Shown: positions 52,712-61,343 of the stretch, one piece after another
Layout of the letters: the number at the start of each line of letters is the position of its first letter
Position numbering within the stretch: position 1 is the stretch's first letter
Position numbers and translations under genes: made by a program
Source: an uncultured Coprococcus sp.
GTDB taxonomy: Bacteria > Bacillota > Clostridia > Lachnospirales > Lachnospiraceae
DNA length: 64,000 bases
Assembly: GCA_934247115.1 (NCBI GenBank)
Contig: CAKQIY010000004.1
Span: 49,015 to 113,014, forward strand
Direction of reading: 5' to 3'
The notes under the pieces: generated by a model
What the model was told of the DNA's origin: nothing
Database searches by the model: none
Seen by the model: the letters and a program-made list of their open reading frames with translations, nothing else

Positions 52712-53795
52712 ATATCCCAATTGCAGATTTTAGATTTGAAAAATATGTTTCGCTTACACTATCCTCAAAATTAAAAACGCGCCATTCTTTTTTTGTGAGT
52801 GCGGTTTCTGTTGATGGGTTGGCTGCAGATAAAATTGCAATTTTGAGTGATGGCAGTTTCAAAGATATACTATATTTAGTGCCAGAAACACTTATTGTGG
52901 AGTTTTCACGATATGAAATTCCTGTTGAAACCAACAGATCACAAAGCTCTTTTTTTCTATTGACAATTTTTATTAATCCTTCGGTTGCAGGTTCGATTTC
53001 ATTAGTTTGACATTTTCCAACGCCAAAACCAGATACAAACCTTTGGAGTAGTGTTGAAAGTGTAGTGTGCCCATTAAAATATGAAACTAATAATAGCATG
53101 GAATCACTGGTAGTTATTCGTCCGGAGGATAGATTATTTTTTTTATAGTGATATTTGCTATCTTCATTTTGAAGTATCATGTCAAAAAAATAAATAAATG
53201 CTTCAAATGACAGGGTGGTGTTTTCGTCAATGGAAATCGATGGTATAAAGAAATTAAGAGTATTAATAATTTCTTGGTCTAACGATAGTTTATTCCATTT
53301 TATAGTTCGCTTACCAGTGCTGATTAAGTCCATATCGCTATCGTATATGGAATAATCATAATCTTCTTCGGTCAAATGATGGTTTGTCATTCGACCTAAC
53401 TGGAAAAATAACGAAGATAAGGTTTTCAGCATATTGTGATGAGTTGTATCCAACTGCTCAACCAAACTCCACATATCGGCAAAAACTAAATCCTTAAGTA
53501 TAGAACCGTTAGCAGTAATTATCTTAGGACGAAAATCGTAAGGACATCGTTTATTTCCGTTTTCTGCACTTTCTTTACCTGGATATTGAATACCAATTTT
53601 TTCTCCTGCCATTGTATGAAAGAAAATTAGTAATTCTTCTTTCTCTTGATATTTTAGGTTGTTATTTTTTATGGCAGTATCGATTGTGTTTTGTATAATA
53701 TTTATATTAGTAAGGCGTTTGGATTGAGTTTCAGCGCTTACTTTGGAAGGATAAGTGGTTCGCATCTGATCTTCCAATTCTGGTAAATTAAACAT
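52710..53795 (-). CDS. Unknown protein next to the restriction-modification cassette
   Basis: The 361-residue protein has no family I recognise. It is soluble and mostly helical, A+T-rich in codon use, with no clear catalytic motif. It is transcribed away from the methyltransferase gene, starting 203 bp from it. Proteins in this position can be control proteins, inhibitors or extra restriction components; there is no helix-turn-helix I can see. The start has AAGGAGG upstream. Confidence 0.65.
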   Translation of the reverse strand: MFNLPELEDQMRTTYPSKVSAETQSKRLTNINIIQNTIDTAIKNNNLKYQEKEELLIFFHTMAGEKIGIQYPGKESAENGNKRCPYDFRPKIITANGSILKDLVFADMWSLVEQLDTTHHNMLKTLSSLFFQLGRMTNHHLTEEDYDYSIYDSDMDLISTGKRTIKWNKLSLDQEIINTLNFFIPSISIDENTTLSFEAFIYFFDMILQNEDSKYHYKKNNLSSGRITTSDSMLLLVSYFNGHTTLSTLLQRFVSGFGVGKCQTNEIEPATEGLIKIVNRKKELCDLLVSTGISYRENSTISVSGTKYSISLKLPSLKIAILSAANPSTETALTKKEWRVFNFEDSVSETYFSNLKSAIGI

Positions 53796-53877
53796 AATTC
53801 CCCTCCTTAAAATGTAGATAATTTAAATATTATATCAAAAGATTACGATGAAAGTCAATTGTATTCGGCTTATTAGG

Positions 53878-53906
53878 TTGAGATGCCTGGTACAGTATGC
53901 TATAAT
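53878..53906 (+). promoter_or_regulatory. Promoter of the methyltransferase gene
   Basis: TTGAGA (53878-53883) and TATAAT (53901-53906), 17 bp apart. Confidence 0.65.
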
Positions 53907-53997
53907 GCTTGATGGGTTATTGATCCATCGTCTGATGGTGCTAACAGATAAATTAAACCCAAATACAAGTGAGGTGGCATTATGCCAAGGAGGACTT

Positions 53998-55218
53998 ATG
54001 AACAAAACGATATGTGAATTATTTGCGGGAGTAGGAGGATTTAGACTTGGATTTGAAAGACTGAATTCTGGATGGGAAACAACATGGTTTTCACAATGGG
54101 AACCAGGAGCAAGAACTCAATGGGCACATGATTGCTATGTTAGCCACTTTGGGGATTCAAAAGATATGAATGATGAAATCCACACTGGAGAAGATATTAG
54201 TACAATGGATAAAAATGCCATACCAGATCATTCTCTTTTGGTAGGAGGTTTTCCTTGCCAAGATTACAGCGTTGCACATACTCTTGCATCGTCAAAAGGT
54301 ATCGAAGGTAAGAAAGGTGTTTTATGGTGGCAAATTAGGGATACTCTTATTGCAAAGAATGCACCATTCTGCATTTTTGAAAATGTAGATAGACTGTTAA
54401 AATCACCAGCAAAGCAAAGAGGAAGAGATTTTGGAGTGATTCTTGCTTGCTTAAATGAATTGGGATATGCTGTGGAATGGCGAGTAATTAATGCTGCAAT
54501 ATATGGAGCAGCTCAAAGAAGAAGGAGAACCTTTATTTTTGCATATAAAAAGGAAACCAACTATGGATTAGAGCAGATTAGAAAAACACCGAAAAGTATA
54601 ATTCTTTCTGAAGGGCTTATGAGTAAAGCTTTTCCTATTGAAAAGGCTAAGGAAATAACGGAAACGGACATTCCAGCTGATATAGTTGAAGTATCGGATA
54701 AATTCGCCTTTGATTTTAGACCTGCTGGATATATGGTAGATGGGCATGTATATACAACAGATGTAGTTGAAAAGGAAGAAAAACCTATTTTACTTGGGGA
54801 AATTCTTCAAAAAAATGTTGATGATAGTTTTTATATAACAGACGAGGCAAGAATGGCAAAGTGGGTTTACCTTAAAGGCGCAAAGAAAATCCCACGAGTT
54901 TCTTCTACAGGGCATGAATATGTGTTTTCAGAAGGCCCGGTAGCATTTCCTGATCCTTGGGATAGACCCGGACGGACAATGTTGACTAGTGAATCAACAT
55001 TGAATCGTAGTACACATGTGGTTACAGATCCAGGAACTGGAAAATTAAGAACGCTAACACCAATAGAAGCTGAACGCCTTCAAGGCTTTGATGATGAGTG
55101 GACAAATTCTGGAATGCCCCAGAGGATGAGATTCTTTTGTATGGGAAATGCGCTTGTAGTACCTATGATTACAAGGATGGGAAGGATACTTGATTCCATT
55201 ATTGCAAATGAACCATAA
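53998..55218 (+). CDS. DNA (cytosine-5) methyltransferase
   Basis: The 406-residue protein has the C5-methyltransferase motifs in order: I (ELFAGVGGFRLGFE), IV with the catalytic Cys87 (GGFPCQDYS), VI (FENVDRLL, Glu128), VIII (QRRRR), and IX/X near the end (RTLTPIEAERLQGF, then GNALVVPMI). Paired with a Sau3AI-like nuclease, it should methylate the cytosine of GATC, as M.Sau3AI does; this specificity is inferred. The start ATG 53998 has an AAGGAGG site; a longer frame to 53848 has no support. Confidence 0.93.
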   Translation: MNKTICELFAGVGGFRLGFERLNSGWETTWFSQWEPGARTQWAHDCYVSHFGDSKDMNDEIHTGEDISTMDKNAIPDHSLLVGGFPCQDYSVAHTLASSKGIEGKKGVLWWQIRDTLIAKNAPFCIFENVDRLLKSPAKQRGRDFGVILACLNELGYAVEWRVINAAIYGAAQRRRRTFIFAYKKETNYGLEQIRKTPKSIILSEGLMSKAFPIEKAKEITETDIPADIVEVSDKFAFDFRPAGYMVDGHVYTTDVVEKEEKPILLGEILQKNVDDSFYITDEARMAKWVYLKGAKKIPRVSSTGHEYVFSEGPVAFPDPWDRPGRTMLTSESTLNRSTHVVTDPGTGKLRTLTPIEAERLQGFDDEWTNSGMPQRMRFFCMGNALVVPMITRMGRILDSIIANEP

Positions 55219-55302
55219 GAAGTAACGAATATTATTTTTCTGAGGCTGCACAGCAGAATTGTTGTGCAGCCTTTTCTCTGATTTAGAGAGGAGGGAGGTT
55301 TT

Positions 55303-56661
55303 ATGGAAGGAACAATATATACAACACGTGAGGCAATTTTGAAACGTGCACATGAGGTAATTGGGATACCGCTGAAAGACATAGATTTAACAGGAAGACT
55401 TTCCACGGGGAAAGGGGCAATCGGAACTGTTATAGAGGAAAGTTGGTATGGGTATACTCCTAACTCGGAATCAGAGCCGGACTTTCCAGAAGCAGGAGTA
55501 GAACTGAAGGTTACTCCATACGTTCGTGGAAAAAAAGGAATACGTGCGAAAGAGCGACTCGTATGTAATATAATTAATTATATGGAAGAATATAATAAAA
55601 CATTTCAAACAAGTGCTTTTTGGCATAAATGTAATACAATGCTTCTTATGTCATATGAACATATTAAGGGTGTGCCTAAAGGCGAATTTCATATTGACGC
55701 AGCTATATTGTTCCAATTTCCAGAAGAAGATTTGATTATAATTGAACAAGATTGGGAAAAAATCATGTGTAAAGTCCGTACGGGATTAGCTCATGAAATA
55801 TCTGAAGGGGATACTATGTATTTAGCGGCTTGTACAAAAGGTGCAAATGCTGCAAGTGTTAGAAGACAGCCGTTTTCTCAAATACCTGCTAAACAAAGGG
55901 CTTATTCATTAAAAGGCTCATATATGACACAAGTTTTAAATAAATACATATTTGGTGATGTCCAGAACCCTAGAATAATTCGGCACTGGAGTTTTTTAAG
56001 TCACTGCACTTTTGAAGAGTATATTATAAATAAAGTTAGTCAATTTTATGGTATGACACAACACCAATTAAAAAACTTATTTGGTGTTGATAGTAATGCA
56101 AAAAGCCTTAATGAGATTTTACTTGCAAGAATGTTAAATGTTTCGGGGCGAATTGCGTATACGGAAGAGTTCCAAAAAGCTAATATCGTTCCAAAAACAA
56201 TTCGTGTTCAATATACAGGTCGGATTAAAGAAAGTATGTCGTTCCCAACATTTGATTTTATTGAGTTAAGTCACGAGTATGTATGGGAAGAATCAGAATT
56301 ATATAATTATCTTGCTCCTACAAAATTTATGTTTGTCATTTTTCAGGAGAATATGAATGGTGAATATGTATTTAGTAGAGTAATGTTTTGGAACATACCT
56401 AACGCTGATTTGGAAGAGGTTCGTGTGGTCTGGGAAAGAACGGTACGTATAATCAGGGAGGGGGTAAGATTAATACCAACGGCAAGAGGCATGACTAATA
56501 ATTTGCCAAAGCAGTCAGAAAGTAGAGTAGCACATGTTCGACCGCATGGAAGAGATAGTAGAGATACATTGCCATTGCCGGATGGCCGGTTTATGACGAA
56601 ACAATGTTTTTGGCTGAATAATACATATATAGCAACACAAATTGGTCTTAATAACGATTGA
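55303..56661 (+). CDS. Sau3AI-type restriction endonuclease
   Basis: The 452-residue protein resembles the MutH/Sau3AI family. The catalytic set is in EPDFPEAGVELKVTPY: Asp60, Glu67 and Lys69, preceded by the G-K-G-A-I-G-T segment and a conserved Glu (VIEES). The length and a second, inactive-looking copy in the C-terminal half fit Sau3AI, which cuts before GATC and has two such domains. It is encoded 84 bp after the methyltransferase. GATC cutting is inferred from family membership. Confidence 0.85.
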   Translation: MEGTIYTTREAILKRAHEVIGIPLKDIDLTGRLSTGKGAIGTVIEESWYGYTPNSESEPDFPEAGVELKVTPYVRGKKGIRAKERLVCNIINYMEEYNKTFQTSAFWHKCNTMLLMSYEHIKGVPKGEFHIDAAILFQFPEEDLIIIEQDWEKIMCKVRTGLAHEISEGDTMYLAACTKGANAASVRRQPFSQIPAKQRAYSLKGSYMTQVLNKYIFGDVQNPRIIRHWSFLSHCTFEEYIINKVSQFYGMTQHQLKNLFGVDSNAKSLNEILLARMLNVSGRIAYTEEFQKANIVPKTIRVQYTGRIKESMSFPTFDFIELSHEYVWEESELYNYLAPTKFMFVIFQENMNGEYVFSRVMFWNIPNADLEEVRVVWERTVRIIREGVRLIPTARGMTNNLPKQSESRVAHVRPHGRDSRDTLPLPDGRFMTKQCFWLNNTYIATQIGLNND

Positions 56662-56681
56662 TTTTAAAGGAGAAAAAGCCT

Positions 56682-57128
56682 ATGAAGCATCCCCAATATT
56701 ATGATACTACTCCAGAAATAAGAAAAAGAATGGGAAAAGTAAAATTAAAAAACGGGGATGCTGAAAAGTTATTGGCTAAGGAATTATGGAAAAAAGGCTT
56801 TAGATATAGAAAGAATTATCGAGGATTGCCTGGATCGCCAGATATAGCAATTTTGAAGTATCATATAGCAATATTTGTTGATGGAGAATTTTGGCATGGA
56901 TATGAGTGGGGAGAAAAAAAGAAAAAGCTCAAGAGAAATAGGGAATATTGGATTGCTAAAATTGAAGAGAATATTGCTAGAGATGTTAGGGTAGATAAGG
57001 AATTGATGGCATTAGGATGGATTCCTATTCATTTTTGGACTAAAGAAGTAATAAAAAATACAAATGATTGTGTAAAGGCAGTCAGCGAATTGGCTTTTGA
57101 TATAATGCTTCAGGAAACTGATGAATGA
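56682..57128 (+). CDS. vsr: Vsr-like very short patch repair endonuclease
   Basis: The 148-residue protein has the Vsr order: TTPEIRKRMGKVKLKNGDAE at the start, LPGSPDIAI with the active-site Asp, FVDGEFWHGYEW with the metal/active-site His, and a C-terminal W-x-P-I-HFW segment. Vsr nicks next to T:G mismatches produced by deamination of 5-methylcytosine, which the adjacent C5 methyltransferase would create. ATG 56682 has AAAGGAG in front. The longer frame overlaps the endonuclease stop. Confidence 0.9.
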   Translation: MKHPQYYDTTPEIRKRMGKVKLKNGDAEKLLAKELWKKGFRYRKNYRGLPGSPDIAILKYHIAIFVDGEFWHGYEWGEKKKKLKRNREYWIAKIEENIARDVRVDKELMALGWIPIHFWTKEVIKNTNDCVKAVSELAFDIMLQETDE

Positions 57129-57140
57129 GAGGTGAAAGTA

Positions 57141-57713
57141 ATGGTTCTTTGTCCCAAATGCAAATCAGACAGGACTGCACCGATATTATACGGTTATCCG
57201 CCCCATGAAGCTTTAGAAGCAGAAGAGCGGGGAGAACTTATCCTGGGTGGATGTGAGATGGTAGACGGAATTCCACACGAGGATTATGGCTGCCTTGACT
57301 GCGGATACCGATGGTCAAAGGAACTTCTTCCGGCTACTCAGATTACAAAAATACGATATAAGGTTGTGGAGAATGGTCCGTGTACGATAGATTCCCAACA
57401 GTCATGGGTATATGAAATATATCCTGATGGAAGGTGTAAAGAATATACATACCAAGGGCAGAACCGGAAATATCAGTTTAAGACGGAAGAGAAGGTATCT
57501 GAAAAGAAGGCATACAGGCTTGCATGTAGTTTGCAGAAAATCATAGGTGTTCCATTATGGGAAAAGAACATTGTAGAAGGTCAAGTGTGCGATGGATGCA
57601 GTTATGAACTTCAGATAACTTATACTGATAAGCGGAAAGAAGTTATAAATGGTGATGTTGCCGGAGGTACGTTTGATTCCATACTGGAGAAATTCGTCCG
57701 CAGTGTGTTTTAG
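57141..57713 (+). CDS. Protein with N-terminal zinc-ribbon-like motif
   Basis: The 190-residue protein has a split Cys pair set at the N-terminus (CPKCKSD near residue 4 and CLDCGYRW near 50), probably one zinc ribbon. The rest (70-190) is a beta-rich region with two more Cys (VCDGC). I know no function. GAGGTG lies before ATG 57141, 13 bp after vsr, so it may belong to the same transcript. Confidence 0.7.
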   Translation: MVLCPKCKSDRTAPILYGYPPHEALEAEERGELILGGCEMVDGIPHEDYGCLDCGYRWSKELLPATQITKIRYKVVENGPCTIDSQQSWVYEIYPDGRCKEYTYQGQNRKYQFKTEEKVSEKKAYRLACSLQKIIGVPLWEKNIVEGQVCDGCSYELQITYTDKRKEVINGDVAGGTFDSILEKFVRSVF

Positions 57714-57732
57714 GAATAAGAGGAATAAGCCA

Positions 57733-57831
57733 ATGGACATAAATGAACTATTGACAACAGAACAGATGTTCGATATAATAACTTCAGGTTCGCTACCTGA
57801 GGTTATTAATGTTAAACAGAGACAAATTTGA
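57733..57831 (+). CDS. Possible small protein of 32 residues
   Basis: A short frame starting MDINELLTTEQMFDIITSGS with GAGG nine bases upstream. A strong inverted repeat (AATAACTTCAGGT with ACCTGAGGTTATT, 57778-57808) lies inside it, so the region may equally be a remnant or a regulatory hairpin. Confidence 0.3.
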   Translation: MDINELLTTEQMFDIITSGSLPEVINVKQRQI

Positions 57832-57896
57832 CACCAAGGTTAGGTCAGCCTGACTTTCCCTTAGCTGGCCTTCAATTATTATATGGAGGCGATAAC

Positions 57897-58142
57897 GTGG
57901 TTACCAAACTGGAAGTGGGCGATAAGGCTTTTATTGTAGAGAGCAATCGCATTGTCAGAGAAGTTTTTATTCTAAAGAGAAGTAGAGATTTTTATACCGT
58001 TCGATTTGCTGAAAATGTATCAGGCGGTATACAACTTAGGGCAAGTAGGCTTTTTGCTTCAAAGGAAGATGCCGAAAGCAGTATGCCTAAGAAACAAGTA
58101 CAGAAGAGAACAGGATTTCGTTCTCCGTATGATTATCTATAA
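57897..58142 (+). CDS. Small conserved protein of the island
   Basis: The 81-residue protein (MVTKLEVGDKAFIVESNRIV...) looks like a small beta-barrel followed by a basic tail (KKQVQKRTG). I recall similar short proteins in Lachnospiraceae mobile elements but know no function. GTG 57897 is chosen because GGAGG lies seven bases upstream; the open frame before it lacks a ribosome site. Confidence 0.6.
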   Translation: MVTKLEVGDKAFIVESNRIVREVFILKRSRDFYTVRFAENVSGGIQLRASRLFASKEDAESSMPKKQVQKRTGFRSPYDYL

Positions 58143-58158
58143 GAATGGGGGATAGCAT

Positions 58159-58329
58159 ATGGGAGAGCAGATTCTTAAAGTTTCATGTCCGTGCTGCAAA
58201 AATGGCAGATTATTTGATGTGATGCCTGATACTGAAGGTACTATCCAGATAAAATGCCCGTGCTGCAGAAAAATAATACAGATATCATTACATAATAAAG
58301 AGATTCGTACTGAGCGAATAGGTGCATGA
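58159..58329 (+). CDS. 56-residue double CxxC zinc-finger protein
   Basis: A short frame with two CPCC motifs (SCPCCKNGRLFD and KCPCCRKIIQIS) spaced 21 residues apart, as in Com-like small zinc proteins of phages. GGGGGATAG lies before ATG 58159. It follows the 81-residue protein by 17 bp and ends 14 bp before a terminator. Confidence 0.65.
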   Translation: MGEQILKVSCPCCKNGRLFDVMPDTEGTIQIKCPCCRKIIQISLHNKEIRTERIGA

Positions 58330-58342
58330 AAATCATAGCAAC

Positions 58343-58396
58343 CAAAGCCTGACGAAGCAATAAGTTAGATGCTTTTGCTTTGTCAGGCTTTTTTTA
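58343..58396 (+). terminator. Terminator after the small zinc-protein genes
   Basis: AAAGCCTGACGAAGCA pairs with TGCTTTGTCAGGCTTT, followed by T5. Confidence 0.92.
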
Positions 58397-58441
58397 TCTT
58401 ATTATGCACAATGGTACAAAAATAAAAAATATTTGCGAATA

Positions 58442-58470
58442 TTGACAATAAATACAAATGATGATATGAT
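58442..58470 (+). promoter_or_regulatory. Promoter of the XRE regulator gene
   Basis: TTGACA (58442-58447) and TATGAT (58465-58470), 17 bp apart. The -10 box lies between two copies of AAATACAAA (near 58451 and 58479), a possible operator for self-control. Confidence 0.75.
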
Positions 58471-58503
58471 TTGTGTGTAAATACAAAAAGGAGGAAAATT
58501 ACC

Positions 58504-59661
58504 ATGGATGACAAAGAAATTCAACTTTTGTTACATAAAGTATCTCTAGGGTACTGCACAAAAGAAGAACTGATGGATGCCAAAGAGAGGATTGAATCTG
58601 CAGTTGAGGATAAGAATTCAGAATGTGCTGATTATGAACAGGTTATTCAGAAGATGAATCTGGAAGGAAAGGATAGTAAGAATCCAGATGAAGTAAAAAA
58701 AGCAATGGAGTCATGTGGAGTTGAGATTGTTTCACAAGATAAAATAATGGATGAGAAACGACAGCGAGACCGCTTAGCTAAGTATCTAATGTTCATCACA
58801 GATACCTTGGATAAATATAAAACCTTTAATAAGTATGTATGTTTTAATAATATTCGATCTCTGTTAAAAGTAAACCCAGATGTAAAGATAGGAATGATTG
58901 AAAAGGATGCAGGTGTTCGTCTGGGATATATGTCAAGACTTGAAAAGCTGGATAATTCATCTGAGCCAACATTGGAATTTGTGGCAACTGCAGCAAGGAT
59001 GCTCGGAGTCAGCATAGATTTTTTGATATCAGCTAATATAGATGAGGTAACGCCGACAGAGAAATATGTACTGGAATTCATAAAAAAAGTAGCTGATGAT
59101 TCCAAATGTGGAAATTTATACTGGCATAGAGAACCAAATCAGAAACTCAATACACCGACTGATATATATTCTGGATTTGGACCAGAACCACATCCATTGC
59201 AGAGTCCTGATGACGACAGTAGGGATTGCAACGGAATTTATAGAGAAGCTAGTTTCTTTTCAAGGTTTTATCCTGAAAAAGTAATACAGGTAACTGGAAA
59301 TATTTATTGGTCAAGACTGGAAGATGCAGAAAGTGATATATACGTCATTCCATGTATGATTAATATGGATGAAAATAATGAAGAAGGACAGGCATGTTAC
59401 GAAATCTATCTCGTAGCACCTGATAAATCTGTAGTTCCGTTATGTAATACGATTATGGCATGCAATCTGATTGGGTCTGCCGTGAAAGACTTATATAAGC
59501 AGATTGAGGTATTAGCATCACATGTAAATATTGATATCAAGGCAAGGAGCGTTATTGATGCATATTTAAATAAAGATAAAAAGGTTCTGTCAAAGACATT
59601 TAAAGTACCAGAACCTTCAGGGGATGATACCATACCTGATATAGAGCTGCCGTTCATATAG
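58504..59661 (+). CDS. XRE-type regulator with large C-terminal domain
   Basis: The 385-residue protein has a helical N-terminus (1-85), a Cro/CI-type helix-turn-helix in the middle (about 125-180: IEKDAGVRLGYMSRLEKL, then EFVATAARMLGVSIDFLIS), and a C-terminal domain of about 190 residues I do not recognise. It may be the element's maintenance regulator. The start ATG 58504 follows AAGGAGG. A 59-residue gene follows with its start 13 bp after the stop. Confidence 0.75.
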   Translation: MDDKEIQLLLHKVSLGYCTKEELMDAKERIESAVEDKNSECADYEQVIQKMNLEGKDSKNPDEVKKAMESCGVEIVSQDKIMDEKRQRDRLAKYLMFITDTLDKYKTFNKYVCFNNIRSLLKVNPDVKIGMIEKDAGVRLGYMSRLEKLDNSSEPTLEFVATAARMLGVSIDFLISANIDEVTPTEKYVLEFIKKVADDSKCGNLYWHREPNQKLNTPTDIYSGFGPEPHPLQSPDDDSRDCNGIYREASFFSRFYPEKVIQVTGNIYWSRLEDAESDIYVIPCMINMDENNEEGQACYEIYLVAPDKSVVPLCNTIMACNLIGSAVKDLYKQIEVLASHVNIDIKARSVIDAYLNKDKKVLSKTFKVPEPSGDDTIPDIELPFI

Positions 59662-59673
59662 GAGGTGATGCGG

Positions 59674-59853
59674 ATGCAGAGAATCGAAATCAGAAATCTT
59701 AACAGCAGCAAACCCACAAAGCCAAGAATGTTTGATGCATTGATTGACGATGAAGGAAAGATATTTTTGGAATCAAAGATACATAAAAATCCTGAAATAA
59801 TAGCATTGACGGATGTTATGAAACAAATTGAAGAAGCACAGACAAGCTACTGA
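59674..59853 (+). CDS. 59-residue protein downstream of the XRE regulator
   Basis: A small hydrophilic protein (MQRIEIRNLNSSKPTKPRMF...) of unknown function. AGGAGGTGATG is an almost perfect ribosome site for ATG 59674. It is probably co-expressed with the regulator, and a terminator follows. Confidence 0.55.
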   Translation: MQRIEIRNLNSSKPTKPRMFDALIDDEGKIFLESKIHKNPEIIALTDVMKQIEEAQTSY

Positions 59854-59887
59854 GCCCTGATCCATAATTTATGAGATACGATATGCC

Positions 59888-59937
59888 AGAGTTGTTACTG
59901 CAATCGAAAGATTGCGTAGCAGCTCTATTTTTTTTGT
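59888..59937 (+). terminator. Terminator after the XRE pair
   Basis: AGAGTTGTTACTGCAATC pairs with GATTGCGTAGCAGCTCT with small bulges, followed by ATTTTTTTT. Confidence 0.88.
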
Positions 59938-60333
59938 CCTTTTTGAGATTATTTCTGAAACTGTGAGTTGTTTCTACATTACAAAGAGGCTGAAAATACA
60001 TGCCAAATTATGAAACACAAATGGTTATTTTAAATTTGGTATCAAGATAAATTGATCAGAAATTATTAGGTTGATTAAGCAGATCATTTTTTATGTTGCT
60101 GCGAACAAATCGTTAATAAAGAAAAAAGTCCCCTTATATATTCTCCATTCGCATGATTATATTTTGCGAAATAAATGAAATGGTAAGGAGAATAAGTAAG
60201 TGAGGATAAAAAATGAAGTTTTGGTGCTTCTGAAAAAAATTTGAACATTATTTTTAATCGTGCCAAAAGTCTGCACCTTTAAAAATTATTCTTAACTCAC
60301 AAAGCAAGAGAACAGGAAGGAGGTGAGCGAGAG
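59938..60333. other. A+T-rich spacer between island and prophage module
   Basis: No gene is supported in these 396 bases. The stretch is A+T-rich and marks the change to the more G+C-rich prophage genes. I found no promoter with good spacing; it could hold the early operator of the phage or a junction between two elements. Confidence 0.4.
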
Positions 60334-60666
60334 ATGGCAAAGAAGAGCATGACACCAAGCGAACGCAGGGAAGCGATTCTTAAGGTTCTGTGTCAGAGAA
60401 GACAGGACAAGATCGACAACCTGGCATTCGAGTTTGGCGTTTCAGTCCGGACTATAAAAAGCGATATCGAAGAGCTGTCTCTCGCTTACCCAATCGAAAC
60501 AGTTCGTGGCAGATACGGTGGAGGTGTGAAAGTGGCAGACGGATATTATGTCGGACGCAATTACCTGAAACCGAAACAGCAGGAACTGCTCAAAAAGCTG
60601 CAAAGCACCCTTCAGGGTGACGATCTTGAGGTGATGAACAGTATTCTTCGTGATTTTGCTTTGTAG
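60334..60666 (+). CDS. HTH_11-type small regulator
   Basis: The 110-residue protein has a DeoR-like winged helix (RREAILKVLCQRRQDKIDNL, then VSVRTIKSDIEEL), and a short tail. Genes of this kind open the early operon in many Clostridia phages. A full AAGGAGGTGA ribosome site precedes ATG 60334. Base composition changes here to a higher G+C than the preceding island. Confidence 0.8.
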   Translation: MAKKSMTPSERREAILKVLCQRRQDKIDNLAFEFGVSVRTIKSDIEELSLAYPIETVRGRYGGGVKVADGYYVGRNYLKPKQQELLKKLQSTLQGDDLEVMNSILRDFAL

Positions 60667-60725
60667 AACATTATTGACGAGTACCCCACGGCCATGAGAG
60701 CCGAATGAGAAAGGATGATTTTATT

Positions 60726-61127
60726 ATGAAAAAGAAAATTTTTATCTGCAGCCCTTATCGGGGCAGAGTCGAGGAAAACAAAAAGAATGCAGTGAGCTAC
60801 GCAAGGATCACTGCCATGTCAGGTGACGTTCCAATCGTACCACATCTCTATTTCCCATCATTCCTCGATGACAATATCCCAAACGAGAGAATGACAGGCA
60901 TCGCAATGGGTCTTGAACTCATGGATATGTGCGATGAGGTGTATGTGTTCGGTTTCGACATCACGGAAGGCATGAAGTTTGAACTCGACCATGCAAAAGA
61001 AACAAGGAAGCCTGTAAGGCTTTATGATACAGATTTCAATCCCGTGAATGTCAGAACCATTCCTGTGGATGAACGTGCGGATGCCAGATACAAGGGCATC
61101 ATCAGAAATCTGAAGGTGTTGAAGTAG
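60726..61127 (+). CDS. DUF4406, nucleoside 2-deoxyribosyltransferase-like protein
   Basis: The 133-residue protein has the start KKKIFICSPYRG and the middle CDEVYVFGFDITEGMKFEL typical of the DUF4406/nucleoside deoxyribosyltransferase-like fold. In phages it is thought to act in nucleotide metabolism. ATG 60726 follows AAAGGATG. Confidence 0.85.
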   Translation: MKKKIFICSPYRGRVEENKKNAVSYARITAMSGDVPIVPHLYFPSFLDDNIPNERMTGIAMGLELMDMCDEVYVFGFDITEGMKFELDHAKETRKPVRLYDTDFNPVNVRTIPVDERADARYKGIIRNLKVLK

Positions 61128-61137
61128 GAGGTCCGCC

Positions 61138-61329
61138 ATGTCAGCAGTCAATGTCCGTTACGGACTGTATCCGGGTGACCGCCTTATGGTCACTGCCGGA
61201 AAGAAAAAGAAGAGAGCAACTGTAGTAAAGGAGTACCTGTTCCATATTCTGATGGACTGGGGGAAGTACAAGTCCAGCGTAAACAAAATCGATGTGTATA
61301 CAGGTGATGTGAAGCTGGCACGCATTTGA
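61138..61329 (+). CDS. 63-residue phage protein
   Basis: A small basic protein (MSAVNVRYGLYPGDRLMVTA...) of the phage early operon. No function is known to me. AGGAGG precedes its ATG, 10 bp after the previous stop. Confidence 0.65.
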   Translation: MSAVNVRYGLYPGDRLMVTAGKKKKRATVVKEYLFHILMDWGKYKSSVNKIDVYTGDVKLARI

Positions 61330-61343
61330 AAGGAGAGAACGCC

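Noticed and set aside
53848..53997. N-terminal extension of the cytosine methyltransferase
   Set aside because: It covers the TTGAGA/TATAAT promoter; the real start at 53998 has a perfect ribosome site and the motif I sequence follows at once.
60084..60266. Open frame on the minus strand in the spacer before the phage module
   Set aside because: Low-complexity A+T-rich sequence, no ribosome site and no family resemblance.
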